Assembly: GCA_009869945.1 (NCBI GenBank)
Contig: WIXG01000355.1
Coordinates: 1-64,000, forward strand
Reading direction: 5' to 3'
DNA: 64,000 nucleotides
DNA from: Mesaphorura yosii
Taxonomy: Eukaryota; Arthropoda; Collembola; Poduromorpha; Tullbergiidae
The position numbers and the translations under genes are program-made. The notes beneath the pieces are model-generated. The model was not told where the DNA came from, did no database searches, and was given only the letters and a program-made list of their open reading frames with translations. Positions 9,514 through 20,072 of this stretch are shown one piece after another (the first letter of the stretch is position 1; every line of letters begins with the position of its first letter).

Positions 9514-12500
9514 CTACACATACCACTCCTTAACACCCTTACTCCTCTGCCCCCCCTGCCTGGACTGCACCTGAACCGCCTGCTGCTGCTGTGGGGGTTC
9601 CACCTTATAAATCGGATCATCCCCCCTCTTGCACATGAAGAAGATTATGAGTATGCTAACAATAATGATCATTAGTAATGCTATTATTATCACTATTACT
9701 AGAGTGCTGTCGGAGGATTCTGCTGTATGTAAAATTCGTGTGGTGTCCTGCCCAGTTGGAGGCCTTGGAGATGAGGTCGGAAAATCAAAAACGCGAGAAT
9801 CTATAAAGTGCACGGTGGGGGTGGGAGGGGGAAGAAAGGGTGGAGGGGGTTTTATTGTCGTGGAGGTGGTTGTACGGGGGGTTTCCTGCCTTGGGGTCCA
9901 GCTGGGGGTTGAGCCCTGGGTTGTCGTTGTCGTCGTCACCTTTGTCGTAGTGGTGCTCGTCCCCTGCGTCGTCGTAGTTGTTGTAGCCTCCTCCGTCGTC
10001 CTCCTCCCCTCCTCAGTTGTCACTCTAGGTGGGACTCCACTCCCCTCTAAACACTCATCCTCATCGTCTCCCATACAGCCTCCATTGTAGTAAACTGTAG
10101 TTGGCCTCCTCGTAGTCCCCACCGTCGGAGGGGGGATGTAGACGGGGGTTATGAGATCATCTCCTGAACTTGGCTCTGGCAAACACTGGTCCTCATCGTC
10201 GGGGGCGCAGGGGCCGAGGGAGGAGGAGATTATTTCATCTTTTATGAGGGAGGTTGGGTTGTGGGAGGGGGGTGCCTGCAAATTTTATGTGTTACATTTG
10301 AGGCTTGGAAAGAGTTGGGAGTGACTCACCTTTTGCATCTGCTCCTCCTCATCCCCCCCAATCCTGCGAATGCTGGGGTGGGCTTTCTCTAGCAACCCAA
10401 AGACTTCCACCCCATTCAAAACTAATCCACCCATGGAACCCTGAAAGGGGGCGAGAACGGAGCGGTGGTTATAAACGCCCCCTATATGCAGCTCGTTCTG
10501 CCTGTTGAAGATGGAGGTAGAGGGGGGACCTGCGGAGAGTAGAATTTTAAAGCACTTTGCAACCCCAGGAACCTAGTGAATACTCACCCCTCCCCACCCG
10601 ATCAACAACGGCTCCATCGTAGTAAAGCTGTCCATCCGCTCCTGAGCGCTTGAAGAGCACGACTCTAGACTCATCTTTCCTGAGTGGGGGGCCTTCAAGA
10701 CTCCGATTCCCACTCCCAACATTCCAAACTGCTTTGACACTCCAATCTCTTAATTCTAATAGGATAAAGTCGTCCGTCGTCTGGGAGTTTAGATAGACCA
10801 GAGTCCCCTCTCCATTCTCAGGCTTGATGAGAAAGGCGATACTGTCTACTCTGCTGTCTGGCTGCGGTGGAGGTGCCTTGTACAGGAGCATGTTGCCTTT
10901 AAATGAGTGCAGTATCCCAGGATCGGAGCAGGTCAGGCCCCTGAAGGAGGTTTCGGAGCAGTCACAGAGAGTGGAGTCTATTGTTTGGGAGCAGACTCCA
11001 TTATGCAGGCATGGTGATGGTGTGCAGGTGGCTGTGTGGGGAGAGAAGTTGTGTATTTTAAATCTTCAAAATTCAAAGTGTCTAAAATTCACCTCCTCCA
11101 CATTCCCCAATCTCGCCCCTCACAACGGCGTCCAGTCGTAGGTCGACCTCGTCTCCATTCAAAACTAAAGAAGCCAAGCACCCTATGAAATTCGAATGCT
11201 CCCGCTTATTCTTTGGCAGCCCTCCGAAATATAAGAGTCCATTCAAGTCTAAATGCTCGTTCTCTCCCTGCTCCTCTACAACTTCAACTCTTCCATCCAC
11301 CGAAATTGCATGTCTGAACCTCGCCCTCGCCACTCTAATCTCGTGCCAGACTCCATCATTGATACGGACTGGGTTCTTGACGTTTATCGCCCCATCACCC
11401 AAGTCCAACTGGAGATGTAGTGCTCCATTTTTTATTTCTAGCTGGATGTAGTCTGACTTTCCACCATTGTAGAAGATTAACCCATTCTCTCCTGTAGTCT
11501 TGACGAGCATTGATAAATCTAGAGAGCTGTACGCTCGGAGTTGCTGCAGTCCAACATGAGTGGCCGTCCGGAACCCGACTTGTTTTCGCGGAGGGTTTTG
11601 TTTATAAGCAGCTGTTGTACTCGAGTCTAGAATTCCAGACCGGAGCGAATCTAGCAGATTCATACTGTTAACGTGCACTGAGCTCAACTCCCCCTCGTAA
11701 GCTAGTTGCTGCCCATTCCTGCCCAACTGGGCTGTTGCCACATGGAAGTTTGAATTTACCGTCGTCCTCGCGACTTGTCCAGCATCTACCCGGAGCTCTA
11801 AACTGCTTTCATCAAGTTTTACTTGTAATGAATGGAGATTTCCATCGTTCAGGTTGTGAGCGGGGGTTGCTATAGTTTTTTCCCTTCCATTATTGCTGTA
11901 CACTGCTTTCAGCCTGCTGAACTCGAGCATTAGCAACAAGTAGTCTCCGGTATCCGAGCGGAGGTCCAAGAGCAGACCAGTCGGTCTTTGCGTCTTGAAC
12001 TCGAGGGAGACCCGGGTTAACGGTTCTTGCTTTAACTTCAACTGGGCGAATGATGTTCCATTGAATACATAAGTTGTTGAAGGGAGGGAGCATTTAGAGC
12101 CAGTGTGGCCAGTCCCCAGACAACTACATACGGGACGCGTCCAGGCAGGAGAGCAGGGGGCAGAGTGCGAGCAGGGGGTGGATGTGCACTGAGCGGGGGG
12201 CGGGGTGGAGCAGTGGGGGCGGATGGTGGCTGTGGAGATTAGAGCGAATTTTAGAGAAGATTGTCATGGTTTTCTATTCATTGTGCAAGAGCCTCACCCG
12301 AGTCCTGCCCCCTCGCGAGAGATACCAAATCCACTGCATGTCCACTTATTTGGAGGTCCCGGAGGCAGCCGGTGAACCCTTCTGATGATGCTCCCGAGCC
12401 GATATGAAGGAGTCCAACTGCACCGGGCGAGTACGGCACATTAAACTCCGATTTTACCCCATCAACTGTGAGGGAGCCTGAGCTCAATCCTAAAATGAGT

Positions 12501-14576
12501 ATTAAGCTATGCCACTCGCCGTCCGCTATGAACTGATGAGACTCTATTCTCAGCCCCCCAATGAGGAGGTTCAATTTAGAAGAACGTATTTCTAGCTGGA
12601 ATCCCTGCGTGTGGAATAAAGAGGAGGATGAAGAGAGTGTTCTGAATTGGAGTTTGATGATAAGCTGCTGCTGCTGTTGCTGGTACGGGATGGGGGTTGT
12701 CTGTGGGAGAGAGGGGGGGATTAGAAACAGCACAGTTCGATCGAATAATGGAGCCTCACCAGCACCGCTCCCGCCTCCGTAAATGTGATAGCGGGGCCTT
12801 GGCTCCCAGTCTCAGGTTGAGTCTCCAGCTCCCTGCACTCGAACTCTGTGTGGCCAACCGACTGGATCAAATGATGCCTTGAGCGGGCGAGTTCTAGCAG
12901 GCCAAGGCGGAGGGTGTCGGCGGAGAAGTCGAGCTGCAAAAGGGACAGATTCAGAAGTCGTTTAGAAAACCACCTTTATGTGCTCACGCTCACCTTCCTC
13001 ATGCACCCTGTATAGTTACTGAGGTGCACTCCCAGCCCTGGGATCTGATTCATATATCCCCCCACTGTAACGAGTGTCGAGCTGAGCATCGTGTACTGCC
13101 CTGCCAGTGTCCAGTGGTCGTGGTAGAGCGAGTCGAGGGAGGCGGTGATCTGCGGACGGGGAAAATGTGTTTAGAGCCATATGGGGGGAGAATAGCGCAC
13201 ATAACTACAGACTACTACGGCGAGCACTACAGCTTAAACGGGGCAGAGTCTACTCCAAAACGAGAGCTGGAAGCGGGCTACGACGAAACACACGAGCACT
13301 ACGGAATTTCCCAAGTTGCCACGGCAAATAAACCAGCACTCACATGGCATAAACTCGTCGTCTTGGACATCTGTTTTATGCGGCAGCGGCGGCGCGCGTG
13401 TTTTCAAAAGTGTTAGAATGTATTGTTAGTTTAACATTTTTCTAAGATTATTAGCTCACCTCCTGCACCCTTCTTGATACTCTCACACTATGCCACTGTC
13501 CATCATCCACATTCAAATGGTCTGGGTGCAACCGTGTTTCCAGGGGCCCTCCTCCCAGATTTACACTCAATATTAATTTCCCATCCCTCAACAGTAGAGC
13601 TAAGTAGTCCAGCCCATCGCCAGTGTAGAATAATAGTCCGTGCCCCACACGGGTTTTAAATAAGAATTGGACTTCATCGTGGAGGGATATCAGGGGTTTT
13701 ACGTTGTGTAATAATAATATGTTTGTGGAGGAAAAGTGGGCAGAGGCGGGGGGTTTCTCTGTCAGGGGGATTTCAAAATTAGTGAGTTTGGCCGAAAGCC
13801 ATTTCTAAAATATCCGTACCCCTCTCGCAGTGCTCCCCCTCCCAATCCAGGTGCTTGCAGTCACAGACCGGTCCTGAATCGGTTGACAAGCAGTAACCAC
13901 CGTGGAGGCACGGGTCGTGGCGGTCGCAGGCGGCGGACGAGGGGTGGGTAGAGAGGAGGCCCTGCGGGGAAATTATCATTTAAAATCAAATCATTTTTTT
14001 TAAAAAGGCGGGAAAACTCACCCCCCACTCTACAGCCTCCTGCCCTCGCTGCACTCCATCTATGCTACTATAAACCACATTCCTCACACTACCCCTCAGA
14101 CGGGGTTCAAACACAACTGAGGGCAAGCTTAATAAGCCCAACTTATCATTGTAGTATGGGGGTAAACCCCCCACATAGACACTCCCTGTGAAACTATTGC
14201 TATATTTACTGTACTTGAACTGGCTCACGAAATCATCTAACGTTAATAGAGTTATTGTTTGGTTTCTCTTTATCTCTACACGGTGCCAGAGACCGTCGTT
14301 TAGCGACCTCCCTACTTGGATTAAATTCGCTCCCGAGCCTGAATTGTACCTAAGCCTTAATACACCTTCTGCTAACTTTAGTTCGAAGAACTCTTCTTGC
14401 CCACTTGTGTCCGTGTATAATAAGAGGGATGAGGGATGGATGGTGCTGAACTCTAGAGAAAGTACTGATGAGGGAGTGGACGACCATGGTGGGTATTTAG
14501 TGTAGGAGGAGGGGGAGCCGGAGAGGAGCAAGGAGAGGGTTAAGGTAGGGGCCAGGAGGAGGAGGAGGAGGAGCAT
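9514..14576 (-). CDS. Nrx-1: Alpha-neurexin (presynaptic adhesion receptor)
   Basis: Eleven exons: 14576-14022, 13961-13820, 13758-13460, 13370-13344, 13149-12994, 12933-12760, 12700-12298, 12229-11093, 11031-10588, 10529-10330, 10275-9514. Phases close to 1432 residues. Order: signal peptide (poly-Leu), LNS1, EGF1 (CDRHDPCLHGGYC), LNS2, LNS3, EGF2 (about 590-630), LNS4, LNS5, EGF3 (CTPSPCLHNGVC, about 967), LNS6, a Thr-rich stalk with acidic DDEDQC and DDEDEC motifs, a transmembrane helix (LVIVIIIALLMIIIVSILII), and a tail ending in the PDZ ligand EWYV. This is the full alpha-neurexin layout, which binds neuroligins and organises synapses. The gene is very compact, 5 kb against hundreds of kb in vertebrates. 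The fourth exon is only 27 nt. Confidence 0.95.
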
Positions 14577-15127
14577 TTCTTAGATGGGGGGGGGGGCTAC
14601 GAGGAGGCCATTCTCGGATTTCGATGAAGGAGCTGCACGGTGGAGGCACGGCTACGTTGAGAGAGGTGGCTGGCGGGTGCGGAGGAGCGCTCCTGGAGTG
14701 CGACAGTTTGGCAGTGATTGTCGACGAGCGAGTGTTCGCACTTTTCTCGTTGCGGAGACTACACTGCAGTCGAAAAGTTGCTCGCGAGCAGTCCAAAACT
14801 CAGTTTCAGCGCAGCCGCCGATCGATTCGGACGGAGGTTGGGCTCCGTGCCCAGAAATGCGGGCAGTAGCAGTAGAGTCTCACATTTCCTTGACAACCGT
14901 AGTAAGTTGACAGCCTCTCCCATGTCTTGACTGCCGTCTGCATTCTAAACAGGCACTGCACGCCATCTGCACTGCTCGGACTGAACCTTCTCCTCATAGC
15001 AGTGCTCTACTATGGAAGTGCAGTGCAGCAGCGGGGCAATGGCCTGTCAACAGTGAGTCGTCGTGATTCGAAGAGTTCCGGTGGACTCCACAAACCTATC
15101 GTCGACAAACAGCAATAATCCACAGGG
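14577..15127. other. Divergent promoter region, neurexin / RRBP1-like
   Basis: The two genes start back to back here. A 63-codon plus-strand frame (14927-15118) ends just before the next ATG and resembles no protein; it is probably leader sequence. A CCACAG just before 15128 could be the acceptor of a 5' UTR intron. Confidence 0.4.
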
Positions 15128-17616
15128 ATGGACCCCCTCTACATCGCCTCCTTCGCTGCGGTAGTTATAGGGACGGGGCTCGCCGTTTATTTACTAGGCA
15201 CCCGTGCGCTACGCTCCAAATCCTATGAGGAGGTGATTGAGGAGCAGAGGGGAAGGAGGGATTTGTTGCTTGGCACAGAGAAGAAAATAACAAAGAAGAA
15301 AAAGCCCCAGATACAGCAGCCAAAGGTGAGGAGAAGGCCGAAGCCGGTGGTTAAAGAGGTTGCCGAGGAGGAGGAGCAGGTGGTGACTGTGGAGGAGCCG
15401 GTGGTGGAGCAGGTCGATGGCGGGTCAGAGAAGGGAGAAGATCCTGTAGAGGAGGCCCCAAATGAGCAGCCCCTCCTAGCACCAATCCCAAAGAGGAAGA
15501 AGCACGTCGAGATTAGCGATCGGGAGTCGTCGGTTGAGGTACCATCTCTGAGGAGTCTCTTCTGAGAGAGCGGCTAACAAAGTTTTATTCCCACAGGAGC
15601 ACCAGCACTCCCCCTCCCATAACTGCCATCAACTCCAGAGGAGGGACTCCATCACACCAATCCTACTTAATAAGAATGAGGCGAGTCCTGTTTCAACAGC
15701 GACCGGAGCTGAGGAGGAGGAGTTGAACAGCTTTGAGAGGATCAGACCTGCAGACGACGCGGAGATGATGAAGAGGAGGAGGAGTGTGGTGGAGGAGGTT
15801 GAGATGGTGAGTCTGACTTTTTAACTGTGAGGAAAGACTAAAGACTCCAGTCTCTTCGATTGCAGGCACCGCAGGTCGACGTTGGATCGATGGTGGTTGC
15901 GATGGAGCAGCCCGCCTCCCCCAGGGCGGGCAGTGCGGGCGGCAAGGCGAAGAAGAAAGCACTCCCAATGACTTCACTCGACCCCCCACAGCTCCTCCAG
16001 CTCATAAGCAGCACTCCGCTCTCCCCAACGGAAACAAGCACTCTAATAGAGTTATTATTAAACAAGCACGGTGGGGGAGAGCCGGACTGGCAGTCGAAAT
16101 CCTCAAATACGAATCAGGAGCAGTTGATAAGAGAACTGAGGGAGCGACTCCAAGAGTCCGATGGCAACCTGCAGCAATTACAGATGAGGATAAGGGATCT
16201 GAGGCAAGATTTGCAGTCTGAGAAGGGAAAGCAATCAAATTGGAGTAAATTGATTGAGAGGTTGGAAAAAGAGAGGGATGAGTGGAGGGGGAAGGTGAGA
16301 TTAAAAAGAGGTAATCTTTAATAATCTGCTAAAACTTTTGCTCTCTGCTGCAGGCAACTTCACTCCACCACACCCACTCTGGTACAATCACCCAACTCCA
16401 GTCGCAACTCCAACAATCTAATAATAATAATCAAGTGCTCGTAAAAGAGAGGGAAGCGCTCCGCTCAGCCTCTGCCCATCTCGAACAGCAACTACAACTG
16501 AGCTTCGGTTCCAATCAAGAACTGAGCAACAAACTCAAACAGTTGCAGGAGTCGAGTAGCAAAGATGGTGAGAAGCACAAGTCAGAGTTGGAGCAATTAA
16601 GGAGAAGACTAGAGTCAGAATTTCTAGAGAGGGAGCAGCACATCGTTGAGGATTTAAAGAGGGGGAGTGAGGGATTAAAGAAGGAGTGGGAGTATAAGTT
16701 GCAAGAGCTACAATCGGAATTGAAAGGATGGAAGTGCAGTGCGGGAGAGTTGCGGCAAAAGTTGCAAGAGGGGGAGACAGCGATGACTGCGCTGGGGAAG
16801 AGGTTGAGGGAGGAGGAGGACCTTCATAAGGCTGCGGAGGCCATTTGCAAAAAGAGGGAGGAGGAGTACAGAATACTGGAGGCGAAGAGTGGAGAGCTGA
16901 TGGAGAAGGAAAAGGCCATGATGCGGGTCAATGAGGAGCTCCAAGCGCGTGTAAAGAGCCTTGAATTAAAGGTGGAGGAGGCAAAGGTCGTCTCCACGAC
17001 GACGGCGCCTCCGACCCACTCTGAAGAAGACTTCCTTGAGCAGAAGAGGAGGATTGAGGAGCTCCAGGTGGACGGGGGCCGACTCCGGACGGAGCTCGCC
17101 TCTACCCAATCGCAACTCACGGCCCTCCAGGAAGAGAAAGGCTCTTTCATGAATAGGCTGACGGAGGGGGAGGAGAAACTGAAAGAGCTCCACTCCTCAA
17201 ACTCCAAACTCCTCCAGAAGATTGAGGGGCTGGAAGAAGAGCTCTCGAAACCCCCGCCAGAGGCCGCCTCCTCCATCGAAGACCCCTCCATTCAACAGCT
17301 CCAGGAATCGCTCTCCGAAAAAGACTCCCAACTCTCGAATTACAAGCGTGTTCTCGCAGAGACTGAAAACCTCCTCCAGCAACTCCAGTCCAGTGTAGAG
17401 GAAGAGGAATCCAAGTGGAGGAGAAGGGTGGAGGAGTTGGAGGAGGAGTTGAGTAAGTTGAAGACTGAGGGGGCGAGGGAGGAGAACGGAGGAGGTCATG
17501 GAGGAGCAGCGACCACTCCACAGCAGACCATTCCGACACCCACAGCGACAAACAACAACGACGACTCGCCTGGGAAGAAGAAAAAGTCTTCACTCGGTCG
17601 CCTCTTCAAGAAGTGA
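15128..17616 (+). CDS. ER-anchored coiled-coil protein, RRBP1/kinectin-like
   Basis: Four phase-0 exons: 15128-15538, 15597-15806, 15866-16294, 16354-17616; 770 residues. An N-terminal membrane anchor (YIASFAAVVIGTGLAVYLLG) is followed by SKSYEEVIEEQR, which matches the start of p180/kinectin proteins, then a Lys-rich stretch (KKITKKKKPQ). From about residue 340 the protein is a long heptad-rich coiled coil (LEQQLQLSFGSNQELSNKLK and on), and it closes with a basic KKKKSSLGRLFKK tail. These proteins sit on the rough ER and bind ribosomes, mRNA or kinesin. It lacks the tandem decapeptide repeats of vertebrate p180. An alternative is a Golgi or ER golgin-type tether. Confidence 0.75.
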
Positions 17617-17717
17617 GGGAACGATGAAGGCAGTGTTTCTATGCAAACGCCGAGCTGAACTTAACCCTTTAGGCTACCCTTAAATTATGTACTAAAATGT
17701 TTGTGGAATCTCCAAGG

Positions 17718-17723
17718 AATAAA
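17718..17723 (+). terminator. PolyA signal of the RRBP1-like gene
   Basis: AATAAA about 100 bp after the stop at 17616. Confidence 0.6.
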
Positions 17724-17901
17724 ACAGAGAGTTGAGAAAGCAAACAGCAACAACTCCTTTTTAATCTCTCACATGGCAACAGAAAGTGTACACTCAAAAT
17801 TTTACACGTACTTTACACATTACATATTTGAAGGGTGTGCTTGGAGGCAGGCGACAGCATTGTTGAGGCGAAAAAATTGCAGACGACAAGAACCCTCGCA
17901 T

Positions 17902-18704
17902 TCACGTCATCATCTCCTTGATCTGCGCCGGGTTTGGAGCGTCTCCGTACTTTTTCTTCATCGCGTTGACAACCCTCTCGGCGAGTTTCTTGTCCACTCC
18001 ATACTTCTCGAGGTTCTTCTGCAGGTTGCCCCAGATGTCCGAGTCGCCAGATTGGGCTGTGGGTTGAGAAGAATAGAGGGGGGATTAGTTGTGGGGGGAT
18101 TTCGATGGTGTGGGCTTGAAGGGGTGGGGCCTGTGAAGGATTTAGAGAGTTGGCGGGGTTTTTTTGCGCACCTTTTCCCGCGGATTGCACTTTGAAATTC
18201 TGATCAGCGGGGGTTTGTTTGGATTTGAGCTGTTTGGGTGCTTTTTTTCGCGGGGACTTTGCCATTTTTCCCCCAATAAATTCTATTAAATTGCACGTCT
18301 GTTGAGGAGTCGACTGTCGGGCGCTAAGCGCCCTCCGTTCCTCACCCATAAATTGTTGGGGGCGATGGTAAAAACACCCTCTCATGAAGAGCCGGTTGGT
18401 GGGGGCGGGCGGAGGGTATTGTCTTATCGCCAAAGGCGGTTTATTATAACGGCGGGCCACGCCGCTACCGTGGAGCGAAGGAGTCGAGCGGCAGAGCCCC
18501 CGGCCTCTTTGGGCTCTACCGCTCGACTCGTGCACGACGCCCCCCTTCTATATTCTTACTCGACGTGGTGAGGGCGTTCGGTTGTGTCTTGGCGAACGTG
18601 TCCCAGATCGAGTTGTACGTCTTGTCTATGATGGGCGGCATGCCCTCCTTCTTCAGAATGTCCAACAATGACTTTTTAATGTCCAGCTTAAAGGTGGAAG
18701 ACAT
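17902..18704 (-). CDS. Small helical protein with two candidate first exons
   Basis: The shared last exon is 18056-17902 (acceptor CCACAG) and encodes GDSDIWGNLQKNLEKYGVDK and a helix ending in KEMMT. Two upstream exons both join it in the same phase (1): 18704-18560 (starts MSSTFKLDIKKSLLDIL; 99-residue product) and 18265-18172 (starts MAKSPRKKAPKQLKSK, strongly basic; 82-residue product). Between them lies a fold-back repeat. I do not recognise the family. Both halves look helical and charged, with no signal peptide. Either the two exons are alternative promoters, or one is not used. Confidence 0.55.
18268..18556 (+). repeat. Intronic fold-back element, copy a
   Basis: Related to copies at 38199-38400, 47090-47535 and 60345-60710. 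Shared blocks include ATTAAATTGCACGT near one end, GCGCTAAGC, an ACCCTCT..AAGAG block, a CCGCCATAGGCGG-type small palindrome, and a terminal GACTCGT.CAC.ACGCC end. It holds a near-perfect inverted repeat around the GGCAGAGCCC / GGGCTCTACC pair. It lies entirely between the two candidate first exons of the small minus-strand gene. Confidence 0.75.
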
Positions 18705-19172
18705 GGCGGCGGCTTATCACTTTTCTCGTGATTACGGTGGAGAAGTGTGTGATTGTGATTCGCAGACTTTCAAGATTGCGAGTGGATCGAACTATTGAAT
18801 TCGATCGGCTGAAAAAGAGAAGAGCCTCTCCGTCGCCGTGCTATTTTTAGCGGACGCTGCAGAATGGGAAAGGTAGGTTCGGATGCAGAGTGGGGCTGGA
18901 TTTCGTCCAATTAGTCCCAAAATAGATTGCCCCATTAAAATAGAGTGGCTCCCAATCTCTAGTGAGGACGGAAATAGAGCTGATCACACTGCTGGCCTTC
19001 GCGTTCCTGCCCACGTGTCTCGAGACAGAGGGCTTGAGACGTCTCGCAGAGTGACGACATGTAATTGGTAATCGAGTCCTAATGGAAATTACACCGGACT
19101 TAGAATGTCCGCTCATGTTCTCGACAAAACTTAAATTAGTGCCTAGGAACTTTAACTTTAGAACTTAGGAAT
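18705..19172. other. Intergenic, no gene seen
   Basis: Only short frames on both strands; none has a recognisable motif. The upstream 100 bp probably hold the promoter of the small minus-strand gene. Confidence 0.4.
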
Positions 19173-19178
19173 TTTATT
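19173..19178 (-). terminator. PolyA signal after the kinase fragment
   Basis: AATAAA on the minus strand about 80 bp beyond the stop at 19255. Its position suggests that the kinase end is, or recently was, the 3' end of a transcript. Confidence 0.55.
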
Positions 19179-19254
19179 AACTGAATAAATATTTGCACAA
19201 GAATTTCCAATACTATTTTAGTCTCAAAGGACGGACTCTTGAATTTACTCGGAT

Positions 19255-20072
19255 TCACAATCGAGTTGTGAGCGACAATACGCCGTTGATGGGCAAACTG
19301 CCCTTCAAGTCGACACCCGCCGCTGGGTTCACTCCGCCCCCGATTTCTCGATGAATCTTCTCCTTCAGCTCCTCAAATCCAATTCTTTGGGCCAAGTCCG
19401 TTATCCAGCAGCGACGCGAGATGGCGTACATGGTTTTCGTCGCGTACGCGGGTTGCTTTAGCTCCTCCGCGCTCTGCCTGCAATCAGGCGCCTCGCCGAG
19501 AGAAAACATTTCCCATAGCAAAACCCCAAAAGTCCAGACGTCGAGGGCTGGCGAAAGTTTCATTGGCGGGTTCCGAACCTCAGGCGGGAGAAATTGAGGG
19601 AGTGGAAATGGGCCCTACAGAATTGTAGGATTAAATAGGATTTGATTTGATCCAAGGATTGACTTACGCCATGTGCGCGAATGTACCGCTTGCCATCGAA
19701 ACCAAACTGATGCGCCAGGCCAAAGTCCGTGACCTTTGCCACACCGTTTGAATCGATGAGAACATTCTTTAGAAAAAGATCGCCGTGAATCACTTCCTTT
19801 GACCCCAAATACTCCATGCCATTTGCGATCTGATACGCCCAGCAAAGGAGATTCGTCGTGCTGATTATCCAGTTGGGGTCGTAACCCGGACTGAAAGAAA
19901 CACTGGTTACCATGGAAAATGACTTGCACGAATGGCTGAAAGACTCACATGACTTTTCCCTGGAAAGTGGGGTCAAACTCGCTCCCGACCCTCTGGTCAA
20001 GGAACCACCCTGAATTTTTCTTGAGGAGTGTGTCGAGACTAGCATTCGCACCGGCGAGACTCGTTGTTGCAC
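19255..20072 (-). pseudogene. Receptor-type tyrosine kinase fragment without N-lobe
   Basis: Three pieces join in frame: about 20072-19949 (donor GTGAGT; reads ASLDTLLKKNSGWFLDQ), 19890-19668 (acceptor CTTTCAG) and 19614-19255 (acceptor CTGTAG). They give the end of the hinge, the catalytic loop HGDLFLKNVL, TDFGLAH (DFG), the P+1 region PLPQFLPPEV, and DVWTFGVLLWEMFSLGE. The HRD motif is HGD: Arg is lost, the catalytic Asp stays. The glycine loop and the VAIK lysine are missing, because upstream sequence belongs to the secreted DPBB gene in another frame. As it stands the kinase cannot be complete. It may be the truncated end of a receptor whose outer part is the DPBB frame, joined by a frameshift or an intron I could not place. 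Confidence 0.6.

Noticed and set aside
9629-10090. Plus-strand 153-codon frame rich in Val across the neurexin stalk
   Set aside because: It is the antisense of the Thr-rich and transmembrane coding exon of neurexin; the Val runs are complements of Thr codons.
12190-12300. Out-of-frame junction between neurexin exons 7 and 8
   Set aside because: Choosing the upstream acceptor at 12231-12230 instead of the one nearer the EGF gives a continuous frame.
14927-15118. 63-codon plus-strand frame before the RRBP1-like gene
   Set aside because: No homologue-like motif; ends 9 bp before the real start and is more likely leader sequence.
16824-17593. Minus-strand Ser-rich frames
   Set aside because: Antisense of the coiled-coil exon of the RRBP1-like gene; repetitive Glu codons leave the other strand open.
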